From ASMP01 sp041484115 (GTDB lineage: Archaea > Nanobdellota > Nanobdellia > Pacearchaeales > GW2011-AR1), in NCBI GenBank assembly GCA_041484115.1, contig JBGPHA010000005.1, forward strand, positions 1-25,839: DNA of 25,839 bases. Direction: 5' to 3'. The number at the start of each line of letters is the position of its first letter. The first letter of the stretch is position 1. Positions 7,548 through 15,035 of the stretch are shown here, in pieces. A program made the translations under genes and the position numbers. The notes under the pieces were generated by a model that saw only the letters and a list, made by a program, of their open reading frames with translations, searched no databases and was not told the DNA's origin.

Positions 7548-9317
7548 ATGAAAAAAGGTGGTCTTTTATTTTTATTTGTTTTTTTAATTCTTTTAAATTT
7601 TGCTTTTATTCAAGCTGCTACTAATGACACAGAGCAGAGCAAAGTGGATAAGGCGTATCAATGCCTTACGAGTAAAGTTTCAGGAAAATGTTCAACTCTC
7701 TCATCTCAAGAAAAAGTTTTTTCTGCACTTGCAACAGGGAACTGCATGAGCGATCTACCGAATGTTCCCGAATTCAAAACCAATGTAAAATATACTTCAC
7801 AATCTATTTTGGCTATGAATGGAAACTCTGACGCAGAATCATGGCTCCTCTCCAATAACGTTACACCTGCAGAACTCGTCTGGTTTCTCCAAGTTCAAGC
7901 TTCTGATCCAGCCAGCTGCTCGATCCAGTACTCTGGACAATCTTATACATTGAATATAGGTGTAGATAAAACATTAAGCAGCAATGCAGGATCTTGTCTT
8001 ACGCTTACACAGGATAATAACTGGCTCCGTGTTTCTCCATCTTGTTACAACACAGAATTTAGCGTTTCCTGCAATCAGACTTTTTTGACAAGCCTTCTTT
8101 TTAAAAAATCTACATCTTCCACAATTTATGTTTCTGGGAACACCTCTTCTGCAGCTTCACAAGGATCAACTACAGAAAAAGTGCAGTCTTTCTGCTTTGC
8201 CCAGGGAGGAACTGGAACTTCCTGTGATTATGAATCCAGCCTCTGGGCAGCACTTGCATTGAATTCCCGAGGAAAAGATGTTTCTCCCTATCTCCCTTAT
8301 TTAACTACTCTTGCAGATGAGAATCAGAAATTTTTGCCAGAATCTTTCCTTTATACATTGACGGCAAACTCACAATATAAAATTTCTCTTCTTTCAGAAC
8401 AAAAAAGTAACCAGTGGTGGATGGAGTCTGGAGACAAGTTTTACGATACAGCTGTTGCTCTCTACTCTTTGCAGAGCGAAACTCCCCAGGAAAAAACCAA
8501 TGCAAAAACATGGCTCCTTAATTCTCAAGATGCTAATGGATGCTGGGAAGGAAACATAAGAAACACAGCATTCATTCTCGCTTCTGTATGGCCTAAAAAT
8601 TTAGGCGGAGGTACAGGAGGACTGCCAGATTGCGAGAATGCAGGTCATTATTGTACAAGTACTGCATCCTGTAATGGAAACATTTTGAGCTCATTTGATT
8701 GTCCTGGAAATCTTCAAAAATGCTGTTCAACTCCTGCAGTGGTTCAAACCTGTGCAGACCAAGGAGGGAATATCTGCTCTTCAAATCAAATATGTAATGG
8801 CGGAACAAAAGTTGATTCTTCTGATTTGAGAACAGGGGAATTCTGCTGTGCTGGTGGAGGCTCTTGTAGCACACAACAGCAACCTTCACAGTGCGAACTC
8901 AACAATGGAAATTGCAGAGCAGGAGGATGCGCTAATACCGAACAGCAAGCATCTTATTCCTGCAATCTCGCTGGAGATAGCTGCTGTGTCTTAAAATCCA
9001 GCTCAGGAAAAAGCTACTGGTGGATATGGGTTTTATTAATTCTCATAGCTCTTTTAGCATTAGGAATAATATTCAGAAACAAATTAAGAATGGCATGGTT
9101 TAGATTTAGGTCTGGTGGAAAGCCATCTTCAGGTCAAAGACCTCCACGTTATCCTCCATATCCTCCTGCAAGATATCAAAGACCTATGATGCAAAGGCCT
9201 CCCGAAAGAAGAATTTTGATGCCACAGGCTCTGAGAAGACCTATAGCTAGGGCAACATCTGGAGCACAGAAAGAACTTGATGATGTCCTTAAGAAATTAA
9301 AGGATATGAGTAAATAA
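7548..9317 (+). CDS. Membrane-anchored surface protein: toroid-like domain, three Cys-rich modules, C-terminal TM
   Basis: A 589-residue protein using the ATG at 7548; a TTG at 7533 in frame would add five residues and overlap the primase stop, but the signal peptide favours 7548. Numbered from the TTG, it has a signal helix (about 7-28), a long extracellular domain to about 355, three Cys-rich modules (367-398, 407-445, 454-485), each ending in a CC pair, a Trp-rich membrane helix (about 495-514), and a basic Arg/Pro-rich cytoplasmic tail that ends in an amphipathic helix. WLLNSQDANGCWEG (327-340) with repeated helical arms resembles the alpha/alpha-toroid repeats of terpene cyclases and thioester proteins; this is fold-level inference and no catalytic motif is seen. 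It follows the primase gene by 11 nt but is unrelated to it in function. Confidence 0.8.
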   Translation: MKKGGLLFLFVFLILLNFAFIQAATNDTEQSKVDKAYQCLTSKVSGKCSTLSSQEKVFSALATGNCMSDLPNVPEFKTNVKYTSQSILAMNGNSDAESWLLSNNVTPAELVWFLQVQASDPASCSIQYSGQSYTLNIGVDKTLSSNAGSCLTLTQDNNWLRVSPSCYNTEFSVSCNQTFLTSLLFKKSTSSTIYVSGNTSSAASQGSTTEKVQSFCFAQGGTGTSCDYESSLWAALALNSRGKDVSPYLPYLTTLADENQKFLPESFLYTLTANSQYKISLLSEQKSNQWWMESGDKFYDTAVALYSLQSETPQEKTNAKTWLLNSQDANGCWEGNIRNTAFILASVWPKNLGGGTGGLPDCENAGHYCTSTASCNGNILSSFDCPGNLQKCCSTPAVVQTCADQGGNICSSNQICNGGTKVDSSDLRTGEFCCAGGGSCSTQQQPSQCELNNGNCRAGGCANTEQQASYSCNLAGDSCCVLKSSSGKSYWWIWVLLILIALLALGIIFRNKLRMAWFRFRSGGKPSSGQRPPRYPPYPPARYQRPMMQRPPERRILMPQALRRPIARATSGAQKELDDVLKKLKDMSK

Positions 9318-9319
9318 AA

Positions 9320-9327
9320 ATTTATTA
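9320..9327 (+). promoter_or_regulatory. TATA box for the 9350 surface gene
   Basis: TTTATTAA lies about 26 nt upstream of the ATG at 9350 and directly after the stop of the previous gene. This gives the second surface gene its own likely leaderless promoter. Confidence 0.5.
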
Positions 9328-9349
9328 ACCTATTTTTTCTTAATTGGGC

Positions 9350-10582
9350 ATGAAAAGAAGTGTTATTTTTTTGTTCTTTTTAATAACAATCTCTTCCATA
9401 TTAATTTTTCCTTTAATCTCTGCAGTTGAGGTTTCTATGAATTCAAATTTTTCTCAAGGAGAAACTTTTTTGGCAAAATTTTCAGGGAATTTTATAGATC
9501 AGATAACAAGAGACAATGTATTTTTTTACAGAGGCCACGTTAAAATTCCAATGATATATGATGTAGTCAAAATAAATGATGAATTTTATGTCTATGCTCT
9601 TCTCACAGATAAAAACGAGGGAAACTATTCTATTAATATCTCAGAAGTGAGATATATGAAAGGGACAAAAATTATTAGTGATCCCATCGAATCCGACTTC
9701 ACGATTTCTAATGAAACAGCTCTTTTTTCAGTAAATCCAGGAGCATTGATTACGGGAGGAGATTTTTCCGTTGAACTGCAGAATCTACAAGACGGAAAGA
9801 TAACAATAAGCATAACGGATGATCCATCTTCGATTGTTTCACAGACTTCTTTAGATTTAAAATCCGGAGAAAAAAAGAATTTATTTTTTAATGTTACAGA
9901 AAATACTACAAATGGAATTGCAAACATAGTTTTTTCCTCAGGAAATTTCTCCTATGCCCTTCCTGTTTATCTTGATGTGAATAAAACCTCTAGCATTGCA
10001 AAAGATTTTAGGATGGAATTCCAGCCATCACAGGTTGAAATTTCAATGGCCACAAATTCTAGTTCAAAAAGAATTTTGTATCTCAATAATACGGGGAAAG
10101 AAGTTATAAAGAATATCTTTTTTGATGTTTCTTCACTTCTCAAGCCTTATGTAGTGATATCTCCCGAAAGTATAAACAGCTTAGACCCTAACTCTGCCGA
10201 AAAGATTGAGATACAAATATCTTCTGATTTAAATGAGAAAGTAATTAATGGAATAATAAGAGCATTTACAGAGAATTTATCAACTTCCTCCTCAATTTCT
10301 CTGAATTTTATTAAGGATTTCGTACCAGCAACTCCTGGAACAGATAATACATGTTCAGGACTTAATGGAACAATATGTACTGGAACTCAACAATGCAGTG
10401 GGCAATCAGCCTATGCGACAGATGGGGTCTGCTGCGTTGCACCTGGACAATGCCAGCAAATAAATCAAGGCTTTTCTTTTGGAAAATGGATAGGATGGGG
10501 GCTTTTGCTCTTGGTCCTTATATTTTTATATTGGTTTTATAAAAAAAGGTATAAGAGAGTTGCAAGAAGAAAAGCTTTTTAG
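9350..10582 (+). CDS. Membrane-anchored surface protein with a Cys-rich juxtamembrane module
   Basis: A 410-residue protein using the ATG at 9350; the in-frame TTG at 9344 is less likely given the TATA box position. It has a signal peptide (MKRSVIFLFFLITISSILIF), then about 300 residues of beta-rich extracellular sequence with many N-x-S/T sequons, such as NVTENTT and FTENLSTS, which suggests N-glycosylated Ig-like domains. One Cys-rich module follows (CSGLNGTICTGTQQC through DGVCCVAPGQC), then a membrane helix (WIGWGLLLLVLIFLYWFY) and a short basic tail. The architecture copies the upstream gene, including the Cys module next to the membrane, so the two may act together in the envelope. The ligand or role is unknown. 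It converges with the next gene, and the stop codons overlap by 4 nt. Confidence 0.8.
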   Translation: MKRSVIFLFFLITISSILIFPLISAVEVSMNSNFSQGETFLAKFSGNFIDQITRDNVFFYRGHVKIPMIYDVVKINDEFYVYALLTDKNEGNYSINISEVRYMKGTKIISDPIESDFTISNETALFSVNPGALITGGDFSVELQNLQDGKITISITDDPSSIVSQTSLDLKSGEKKNLFFNVTENTTNGIANIVFSSGNFSYALPVYLDVNKTSSIAKDFRMEFQPSQVEISMATNSSSKRILYLNNTGKEVIKNIFFDVSSLLKPYVVISPESINSLDPNSAEKIEIQISSDLNEKVINGIIRAFTENLSTSSSISLNFIKDFVPATPGTDNTCSGLNGTICTGTQQCSGQSAYATDGVCCVAPGQCQQINQGFSFGKWIGWGLLLLVLIFLYWFYKKRYKRVARRKAF

Positions 10583-11064
10583 ATTGCCCTTTTCACTTTT
10601 TTTTGGGAGTCTTTTTTCTTAACATTGGCTTTTGGTTTTTCCTTGCCTTCTAGTTCCTGAATTTTATTTAGAAGCTCTTGTTTTTCAATCTGTAATATTC
10701 TTGAAACTTCATCATAAGAATGGAGTGTCCTTGCCAGCTCACTCAGGATATCTCCCCACCCATTATTTGAGAGAGCAATTGTTTCCGGAGAAATTACTTC
10801 TATGTGAGCAGGCATGTATTTGAACATCAAAGCAGCCAGGTAAAGGATATCTTCTGTTTCTACTTCAATCTCTCCGAAAGTTGTGTAAAATTCTTTGCTC
10901 TCTTTCATAGCTACAGGCTCTTTTATTTTTTTAGATTTTATACTGACCCCTTTTTCTTTCCCCATTTCTTCTATTATTCTTTCCAGATTTTCTAAGAGGT
11001 ATTTCGGAGGCCTTCCTATGATATCGAGAATTAAAACCGCTTTTACATGTTCATTTGAACTCAT
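10579..11064 (-). CDS. Conserved protein of unknown function, possibly DPANN-specific
   Basis: A 161-residue soluble protein. Residues 1-100 look like a compact alpha/beta domain (VKAVLILDIIGRPPKYL, FGEIEVETEDILYLAALMF, PAHIEVISPE). A predicted coiled coil follows (about 115-142, SYDEVSRILQIEKQELLNKIQELEG), then a very basic Lys-rich tail. I recall very similar uncharacterised proteins in Woesearchaeota/Pacearchaeota genomes, but no function. The basic tail suggests binding to nucleic acid or ribosomes (inference). It is the last gene of the acylphosphatase-LysRS cluster, 44 nt after the nuclease-like gene, and its 3' end overlaps that of the convergent surface gene by 4 nt. Confidence 0.75.
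   Translation of the reverse strand: MSSNEHVKAVLILDIIGRPPKYLLENLERIIEEMGKEKGVSIKSKKIKEPVAMKESKEFYTTFGEIEVETEDILYLAALMFKYMPAHIEVISPETIALSNNGWGDILSELARTLHSYDEVSRILQIEKQELLNKIQELEGKEKPKANVKKKDSQKKVKRAI
10597..10617 (+). terminator. T-rich stretch after the surface gene
   Basis: Runs of eight and six T follow the TAG of the plus-strand surface gene within 35 nt. Archaeal transcription commonly ends in such T tracts. The same bases encode lysine codons of the convergent gene, so the signal may be incidental. Confidence 0.3.
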
Positions 11065-11108
11065 TTTTTATCTTGAATTTTCTTCGCTTTTTATAGCTTT
11101 TGGGTTTC

Positions 11109-11540
11109 TTATTTTCCTCTATATTTTTCTTTAAAATCAATATATTCAATTTCTCCGCGCTTCTTCCCAATTTTTGCTATCAAAATTCTGTTAAAAATTT
11201 TATTTTCAAGCAACCAGTGGCACATGCCCCTCTCTTTTGGGTCTAAATAACCATTTCTTTTTACTTCTAAACCAATAATCGTATAATCATTTTTATTTCG
11301 TTTAAAACAAATAAAATCAGGAAAACCTGTTCCAATGGTTAATGCTTTTAAAAAAGGATTGAATTTTCTTTTAGCAGGAACAAGCTTACCTTTTTCATAA
11401 TCTACAGTATTCATCCATTTGGAAATAACCCAACCCATTTTTTCCATATCAAAACGAACTTTTGCCTCAAATCTTGTTCCAGCTGCCCTGTTTTTTTTCC
11501 CTTGTCTTTTTTTTGACACATCTTTTTTTCTTGTTGCCAT
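11109..11540 (-). CDS. PD-(D/E)XK nuclease-like protein
   Basis: A 143-residue basic protein. The core matches the PD-(D/E)XK nuclease fold: an N-terminal helix with RAAGTRFEAKVRFDMEKMGW supplying the Glu at the helix, GFPDFICF supplying the acidic residue, and GLEVKRNG supplying the E-x-K pair on the next strand. The order E, PD, EVK fits Holliday-junction-resolvase or VRR-NUC-type enzymes, which cut branched or damaged DNA with a divalent metal. Which subgroup it belongs to cannot be settled from the sequence alone. The first 20 residues are Lys/Arg-rich. It starts 3 nt after the HD-domain gene, so it is in the LysRS operon. A DNA-repair role is inferred from the fold only. Confidence 0.7.
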   Translation of the reverse strand: MATRKKDVSKKRQGKKNRAAGTRFEAKVRFDMEKMGWVISKWMNTVDYEKGKLVPAKRKFNPFLKALTIGTGFPDFICFKRNKNDYTIIGLEVKRNGYLDPKERGMCHWLLENKIFNRILIAKIGKKRGEIEYIDFKEKYRGK

Positions 11541-11543
11541 TTT

Positions 11544-12137
11544 TTATAACAATCCAACTTTATCTTTAATCTTTTTAATCCCTTCTATGGCAATTTTGAA
11601 AAATTCTTCCAACGTTAAACCAAGAACCTCAATTTCCTTTATTATTTCTCTATCAATTTTTGCCGCAAATGTTTTATCTTTGAACTTTTTTAGTAATCCT
11701 TTGGTTTCCATGTCTGAAATTCTTTTACCTCTCATTAATGCATAAGCATGTATCAATCCTGTTATAGTCTCACTTGCTGCCAAGGCATGTTCAACTTTCT
11801 CTGTCCTTTTTTTCTCTGCTAAATGAGGCAATTCAGGAAAACCATAACCATGGCTGAGAATATTTTCTATAAAATTATTTCCAAATCCAGCTTCTTTTAG
11901 GATCTCTGGCATTTTTGTCAGATGAGTTGAAATATCATTTTTTGTAATTCCCCAATCAACATCATGTAAAAGACCAAGCATCGCCCACTCTTCAACTTTA
12001 TCTTCTTTCAATTTCAAATGCTCTGCTAATTCTTTCATTACAGCCTCGCTCTCTAAATAATGGATTAAATCCTGCTCATGGCTGTTATATTTTTTTATGA
12101 TTTCCCATGCTTTTTCTCGAGAAATTGGAAGAGTCAT
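11544..12137 (-). CDS. HD-domain phosphohydrolase family protein
   Basis: A 197-residue protein of the HD superfamily, metal-dependent phosphohydrolases that act on nucleotides or other phosphoesters. Visible motif residues are H26 in IHYLES, the diagnostic H58-D59 in GLLHDVDW, H96 in ILSHGYG, and a later SETITGLIHA stretch (about 122-131), where related proteins usually have Asp. That last position is Glu here, a mild deviation. The ATG overlaps the lysS stop by 4 nt (ATGA), so translation is coupled. The substrate cannot be inferred. Related stand-alone HD proteins are widespread in archaea and bacteria and mostly uncharacterised. Confidence 0.8.
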   Translation of the reverse strand: MTLPISREKAWEIIKKYNSHEQDLIHYLESEAVMKELAEHLKLKEDKVEEWAMLGLLHDVDWGITKNDISTHLTKMPEILKEAGFGNNFIENILSHGYGFPELPHLAEKKRTEKVEHALAASETITGLIHAYALMRGKRISDMETKGLLKKFKDKTFAAKIDREIIKEIEVLGLTLEEFFKIAIEGIKKIKDKVGLL

Positions 12138-13588
12138 TTTTCAGGTTTCATGAAAGGGAAAAAGATAACATCTCTTATAGAAAGAGAATCCGTTAAAAGT
12201 ATTGCAAGCCTGTCTATTCCGACTCCGAGGCCAGAAGTGGGAGGCATCCCTATTTTTAATGCATCGATGAAATCGGGGTCTGTCGGTTGCGCTTCTAAAT
12301 CACCTTTCCTAAATTTTTCCTCTGCGAATTTCCAGTAATTTTGAAGAACCTTCGGATCGTTTTGCTCGCAATAAGAAAGTCCGAGCTCCATTCCATTAAC
12401 TAGTATTTCAAAAGAAGCAGCAAATCTTTCATTGCCTTCAACAGATTTTGCTAGACCTGCAGCCTCTATAGGATAATCATAGACCATAGTAGGCTGCAAA
12501 ATTTGCGGCTGAACTTTTCCCTCAAAAACAGATATCATGACTTCCCCCAGGGTATCACATTTAGAAATATCAACATCAAGCTTTCCCGCAATTTTTTTTG
12601 CATCTGTCAAATTTTTTATCTTAGAAAAATCAGTCCCTGTTTCTTTTTTTATTGCATCGAGAAAATTCAGCCTTTTCCATGGAGTTTTGAAATCTATTTC
12701 TTTTCCCTGGATTTTTATCTTTGTTTTTCCATGCATTTTTTTTACAACATGAGATATCATATCCTCTGCAAATTTCATATTATCCTTATAATCCGCATAA
12801 GCCCACATGGTCTCTACCTGTGTGAATTCAGGATTGTGAAATTTGTCTATACCCTCATTTCTGAAATCTGTGGAAAACTCAAAAATCTTTTCATAACCCC
12901 CGATAATAAGTTTCTTTAGGTACATCTCATTGGAAATTCTCATGTATATTTTCATCTTCAAAGCATTCAACTCTGAAGAAAAAGGCCTTGCATTTGTTCC
13001 CCCATAAATTGGTTGCAATATAGGAGTTTCAACTTCGACAAAATCCTGAGATTTTACGAACTCTCTTATTGAATCAAAAATTTTTCTTTTTGCTTCAAAA
13101 ACCTTTCTTATTTCAGGATTCATGATTAAATCCAGATATCTTTTTCTGTACCTCTCTTCCTTATCCTGCAATCCATGCCATTTGTCAGGCAACGGAAGAA
13201 TAGATTTCGTTAGCAATTTCAGATTTTTTACAAGTATAGATTGCTGCCCTGTTTTTGTCTTGATTATTTTTCCTTCAACACCGATTATATCTCCAATATC
13301 AATATATCTGCTGAAAAATTCAAAATCTTTCCCAGGGGTTTCTTTGTCTTGGAAAACTAGTTGTATTCTTCCTGTGAAGTCCATAAGATCAGAGAAAATT
13401 ATTTTTCCTATTTCTCTCTTAGTCATTATTCTTCCAGCTGTTTTTACACTTGCGCTTATTTTGGAACTTAAACAATCTTTTACTAGATGCTTTTTTTCAA
13501 ATTTGTAAGAATAGGGATTTATTCCTGCTTTTTTTAGGTCATTTATTTTCTTCTCCCTCTCTTTTATTATTTCTTCTTCTCTTCCCAT
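12134..13588 (-). CDS. lysS: Lysyl-tRNA synthetase, class II
   Basis: A 484-residue enzyme that charges tRNA-Lys with lysine. The N-terminal OB fold for anticodon binding runs from about residue 45 to 130 (AGRIMTKREIGKIIFSDL, GRIQLVFQ). The class II catalytic domain follows: motif 1 around IREFVKSQDFVEVETPIL, motif 2 FRNEG with NPEFTQVE, and motif 3 GLGVGIDRLAIL near the C-terminus. Length and motif order match bacterial and eukaryotic class II LysRS. Many Euryarchaeota instead use the unrelated class I enzyme, so a class II form in this archaeal context is a useful taxonomic hint. It starts 6 nt after the acylphosphatase stop and is co-transcribed with the HD and nuclease-like genes. Confidence 0.96.
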   Translation of the reverse strand: MGREEEIIKEREKKINDLKKAGINPYSYKFEKKHLVKDCLSSKISASVKTAGRIMTKREIGKIIFSDLMDFTGRIQLVFQDKETPGKDFEFFSRYIDIGDIIGVEGKIIKTKTGQQSILVKNLKLLTKSILPLPDKWHGLQDKEERYRKRYLDLIMNPEIRKVFEAKRKIFDSIREFVKSQDFVEVETPILQPIYGGTNARPFSSELNALKMKIYMRISNEMYLKKLIIGGYEKIFEFSTDFRNEGIDKFHNPEFTQVETMWAYADYKDNMKFAEDMISHVVKKMHGKTKIKIQGKEIDFKTPWKRLNFLDAIKKETGTDFSKIKNLTDAKKIAGKLDVDISKCDTLGEVMISVFEGKVQPQILQPTMVYDYPIEAAGLAKSVEGNERFAASFEILVNGMELGLSYCEQNDPKVLQNYWKFAEEKFRKGDLEAQPTDPDFIDALKIGMPPTSGLGVGIDRLAILLTDSLSIRDVIFFPFMKPEK

Positions 13589-13594
13589 TTTCTG

Positions 13595-13870
13595 TTAAAT
13601 ATGCAGTATTTTGAATGTTTTAAAATCCTGGAACCTCTCTGGTTTGACTTCAACATTTTTTATATCAGAATGCTTAGGGCCTTTTCTACATAGTTCGATC
13701 ATTTTATCAACATCCTCATTGTTTCCCTCAAGAAATACTTCAAGGCGACCATCTTCTAGGTTACGGACAAAACCTTTGACATTGTGTCGCTCTGCGTTTT
13801 CCTTTACAAAACCACGGAAAAAAATCCCCTGAACAACCCCTTGTATGTAAACTCTGACAGACTTTTTCAT
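13595..13870 (-). CDS. acyP: Acylphosphatase
   Basis: A 91-residue protein, the standard length, that hydrolyses acyl phosphates to carboxylate and phosphate. The catalytic Arg lies in GVVQGIFFRGFV and the catalytic Asn in VKGFVRNLEDGRLEV, both in the canonical context. The open frame extends upstream to 13933, but ATG 13870 begins MKKSVRVYIQG, where the family begins, and has a TATA-like box 25 nt upstream. It heads the minus-strand cluster with lysS. Confidence 0.93.
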   Translation of the reverse strand: MKKSVRVYIQGVVQGIFFRGFVKENAERHNVKGFVRNLEDGRLEVFLEGNNEDVDKMIELCRKGPKHSDIKNVEVKPERFQDFKTFKILHI

Positions 13871-13890
13871 TGTAATAAAAAGGAATAAGG

Positions 13891-13900
13891 ATTTATTAAG
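13891..13900 (-). promoter_or_regulatory. TATA box of the acylphosphatase-lysS cluster
   Basis: CTTAATAAAT on the minus strand is centred 25 nt upstream of the ATG at 13870, which predicts a leaderless mRNA. It lies just beyond the stop codon of the winged-helix gene. Confidence 0.5.
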
Positions 13901-13910
13901 TTTTATCTGA

Positions 13911-14183
13911 TTAAAGTCCGAAGGTCTTTTCAAATTCCCGTACTCTGTTGTACTGGAAAAGAAATTCCCGGCCAGGATTTGTTATTCCTATCATGATTCC
14001 TTTCTTGGTTTCCTCTTTTTTTATGAGATTTTTTCCGATAAGATCATCGAGATAGGATTTCATCTGGCTATGAGACAAATTTGCTTTATACATCAGATGC
14101 GTTGGTTTAATACTGCCGCCTCTTTCCTGAACTATTGCCAACATATCTGATATTATTTCCATACGGCTTCTTTTCCTTTCCAT
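13911..14183 (-). CDS. Winged helix-turn-helix DNA-binding protein
   Basis: A 90-residue protein with the outline of an archaeal winged helix (the HTH_45-type group): helix 1 MEIISDMLAIVQERGG, helix 2 KPTHLMYKANLS, recognition helix HSQMKSYLDDLIGKNLI, then a wing (KKEETKKGIMIGITNPGREFL) and a C-terminal helix. These proteins usually act as transcription regulators. The start may be 14183 or the in-frame ATG at 14162; both lie inside the 3' end of the membrane-protein gene, an overlap of up to 77 nt in a different frame. The tight overlap suggests that the two products work as a sensor-regulator pair (inference). A palindrome at 14889-14922, upstream of the pair, is a candidate binding site. 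Confidence 0.8.
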   Translation of the reverse strand: MERKRSRMEIISDMLAIVQERGGSIKPTHLMYKANLSHSQMKSYLDDLIGKNLIKKEETKKGIMIGITNPGREFLFQYNRVREFEKTFGL

Positions 14184-14856
14184 ATTTCCAGATTCTGATA
14201 ATTAGCGCTAAAAAAATAGTATAGCTTATTAATTCTATTATATTCCCAAGAACAAATAAGACGTCTATTGTAGAAAGAACAAAAATAAGCTCGCTAAGGG
14301 CAAGAAGACCGAATGCCGTTATGAGAACTTTTGTATTAAAGAATCTATTTCTCCAATAAACACCCGAGTATTTTTCAACTATGAGAATCAAAATGAATAG
14401 CGCTGTCAAATGAAAGAGATAAAAAATTTCTTGACTTAAAAATGAAGAGACGAGGATGAAATAAACGACTATCGCATAATCTCCGATAGATTTCCTTTGT
14501 CTAGGAAGCCTAAAAATTATGTAAAGTCCTAAAAGGGTAAGGAATCTATAAAAGAAAAATCCTGCATAATAAAAGAAATCCACAGAGTTCAATATATGGC
14601 TTGTTATTATCGCCTGCCCAATCTGTCTGCTAGGACCTATGTCATAATATAGGACAAGTTTAGTAAGTATAGTTGCTAGCTCTGCCATCGCAATTAATCC
14701 AAAGCCAGAACCTAGATATAGGATATTTCTGTTCTTATTCAACTTATAATATCTATAGGCAATGATTGTGAATGTCACCAGAACAAGAAGGCTGAAAGCA
14801 TCAATCATTACATCTTTTCCGATAAACCATGTAGGTGTAAGAACAATTTTCACCAT
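14107..14856 (-). CDS. Polytopic membrane protein, putative sensor partner of the winged-helix protein
   Basis: A 249-residue integral membrane protein with about seven hydrophobic segments: roughly residues 17-36, 48-68, 92-115, 126-150, 150-168, 180-200 and 203-222, followed by a basic C-terminal tail rich in K, R, G and N. No catalytic or cofactor motif is recognised. The seven-helix layout recalls membrane sensory domains found next to archaeal regulators, and the overlapping downstream gene is a winged-helix protein, which supports a signalling role (inference). A TATA-like CTTTTTAAA lies about 25 nt upstream of ATG 14856, so the transcript is probably leaderless. Confidence 0.75.
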   Translation of the reverse strand: MVKIVLTPTWFIGKDVMIDAFSLLVLVTFTIIAYRYYKLNKNRNILYLGSGFGLIAMAELATILTKLVLYYDIGPSRQIGQAIITSHILNSVDFFYYAGFFFYRFLTLLGLYIIFRLPRQRKSIGDYAIVVYFILVSSFLSQEIFYLFHLTALFILILIVEKYSGVYWRNRFFNTKVLITAFGLLALSELIFVLSTIDVLFVLGNIIELISYTIFLALIIRIWKYGKEKKPYGNNIRYVGNSSGKRRQY

Positions 14857-14876
14857 TGCCCTTTAAAAAGGGGTGC

Positions 14877-14885
14877 ATTTAAAAA
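14877..14885 (-). promoter_or_regulatory. TATA box of the membrane-protein/wHTH pair
   Basis: Minus-strand CTTTTTAAA is centred about 25 nt from the start codon at 14856. The palindrome at 14889-14922 begins immediately upstream of it, where the BRE and upstream regulators would bind. Confidence 0.5.
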
Positions 14886-14888
14886 GCT

Positions 14889-14922
14889 TATGGAGAAACA
14901 GTCTATATATCGTTTCTCTATA
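14889..14922. promoter_or_regulatory. Long palindrome, candidate operator
   Basis: TATGGAGAAAC (14889-14899) and GTTTCTCTATA (14912-14922) form an 11-bp inverted repeat with one mismatch and a 12-nt spacer. It lies in the divergent intergenic region, directly upstream of the promoter of the membrane-protein/winged-helix pair and about 15 nt before the plus-strand TATA box at 14935. Symmetry and position suggest a dimeric regulator site, possibly for the winged-helix protein itself. Confidence 0.5.
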
Positions 14923-14934
14923 GGTTTTTCACAA

Positions 14935-14946
14935 TTAATATATAAA
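14935..14946 (+). promoter_or_regulatory. TATA box upstream of the 46-aa ORF
   Basis: TTAATATATAAA would start a transcript near 14968, leaving a leader of about 90 nt before the ATG at 15057. Such a long leader is unlike most genes in the window. Confidence 0.5.
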
Positions 14947-14984
14947 GCAATTTCTTTGATTTATCAGACTTCAACCTCTCTTTT

Positions 14985-15035
14985 CACCTCCCTTTGAATA
15001 AAAGGGAGTCATACTCAGCCCCCATCACGGGGAAA
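14985..15035 (+). ncRNA. Structured 5' leader of the 46-aa ORF, or a small RNA
   Basis: Two hairpins follow the predicted transcription start: CTCCCTTT (14988-14995) pairs perfectly with AAAGGGAG (15001-15008) across a 5-nt loop, and CCCC (15020-15023) pairs with GGGG (15029-15032) across 5 nt. The left arm of the first lies within TCACCTCC (14985-14992), which is identical in type to the anti-Shine-Dalgarno tail of archaeal 16S rRNA. GC-rich structure in an AT-rich intergenic region suggests a functional RNA. No known riboswitch, tRNA or box C/D pattern fits. Confidence 0.4.

Noticed and set aside
9344..9349. TTG start at 9344 for the surface gene
   Set aside because: The ATG at 9350 has the correct TATA spacing and gives a normal signal peptide; the TTG adds two residues.
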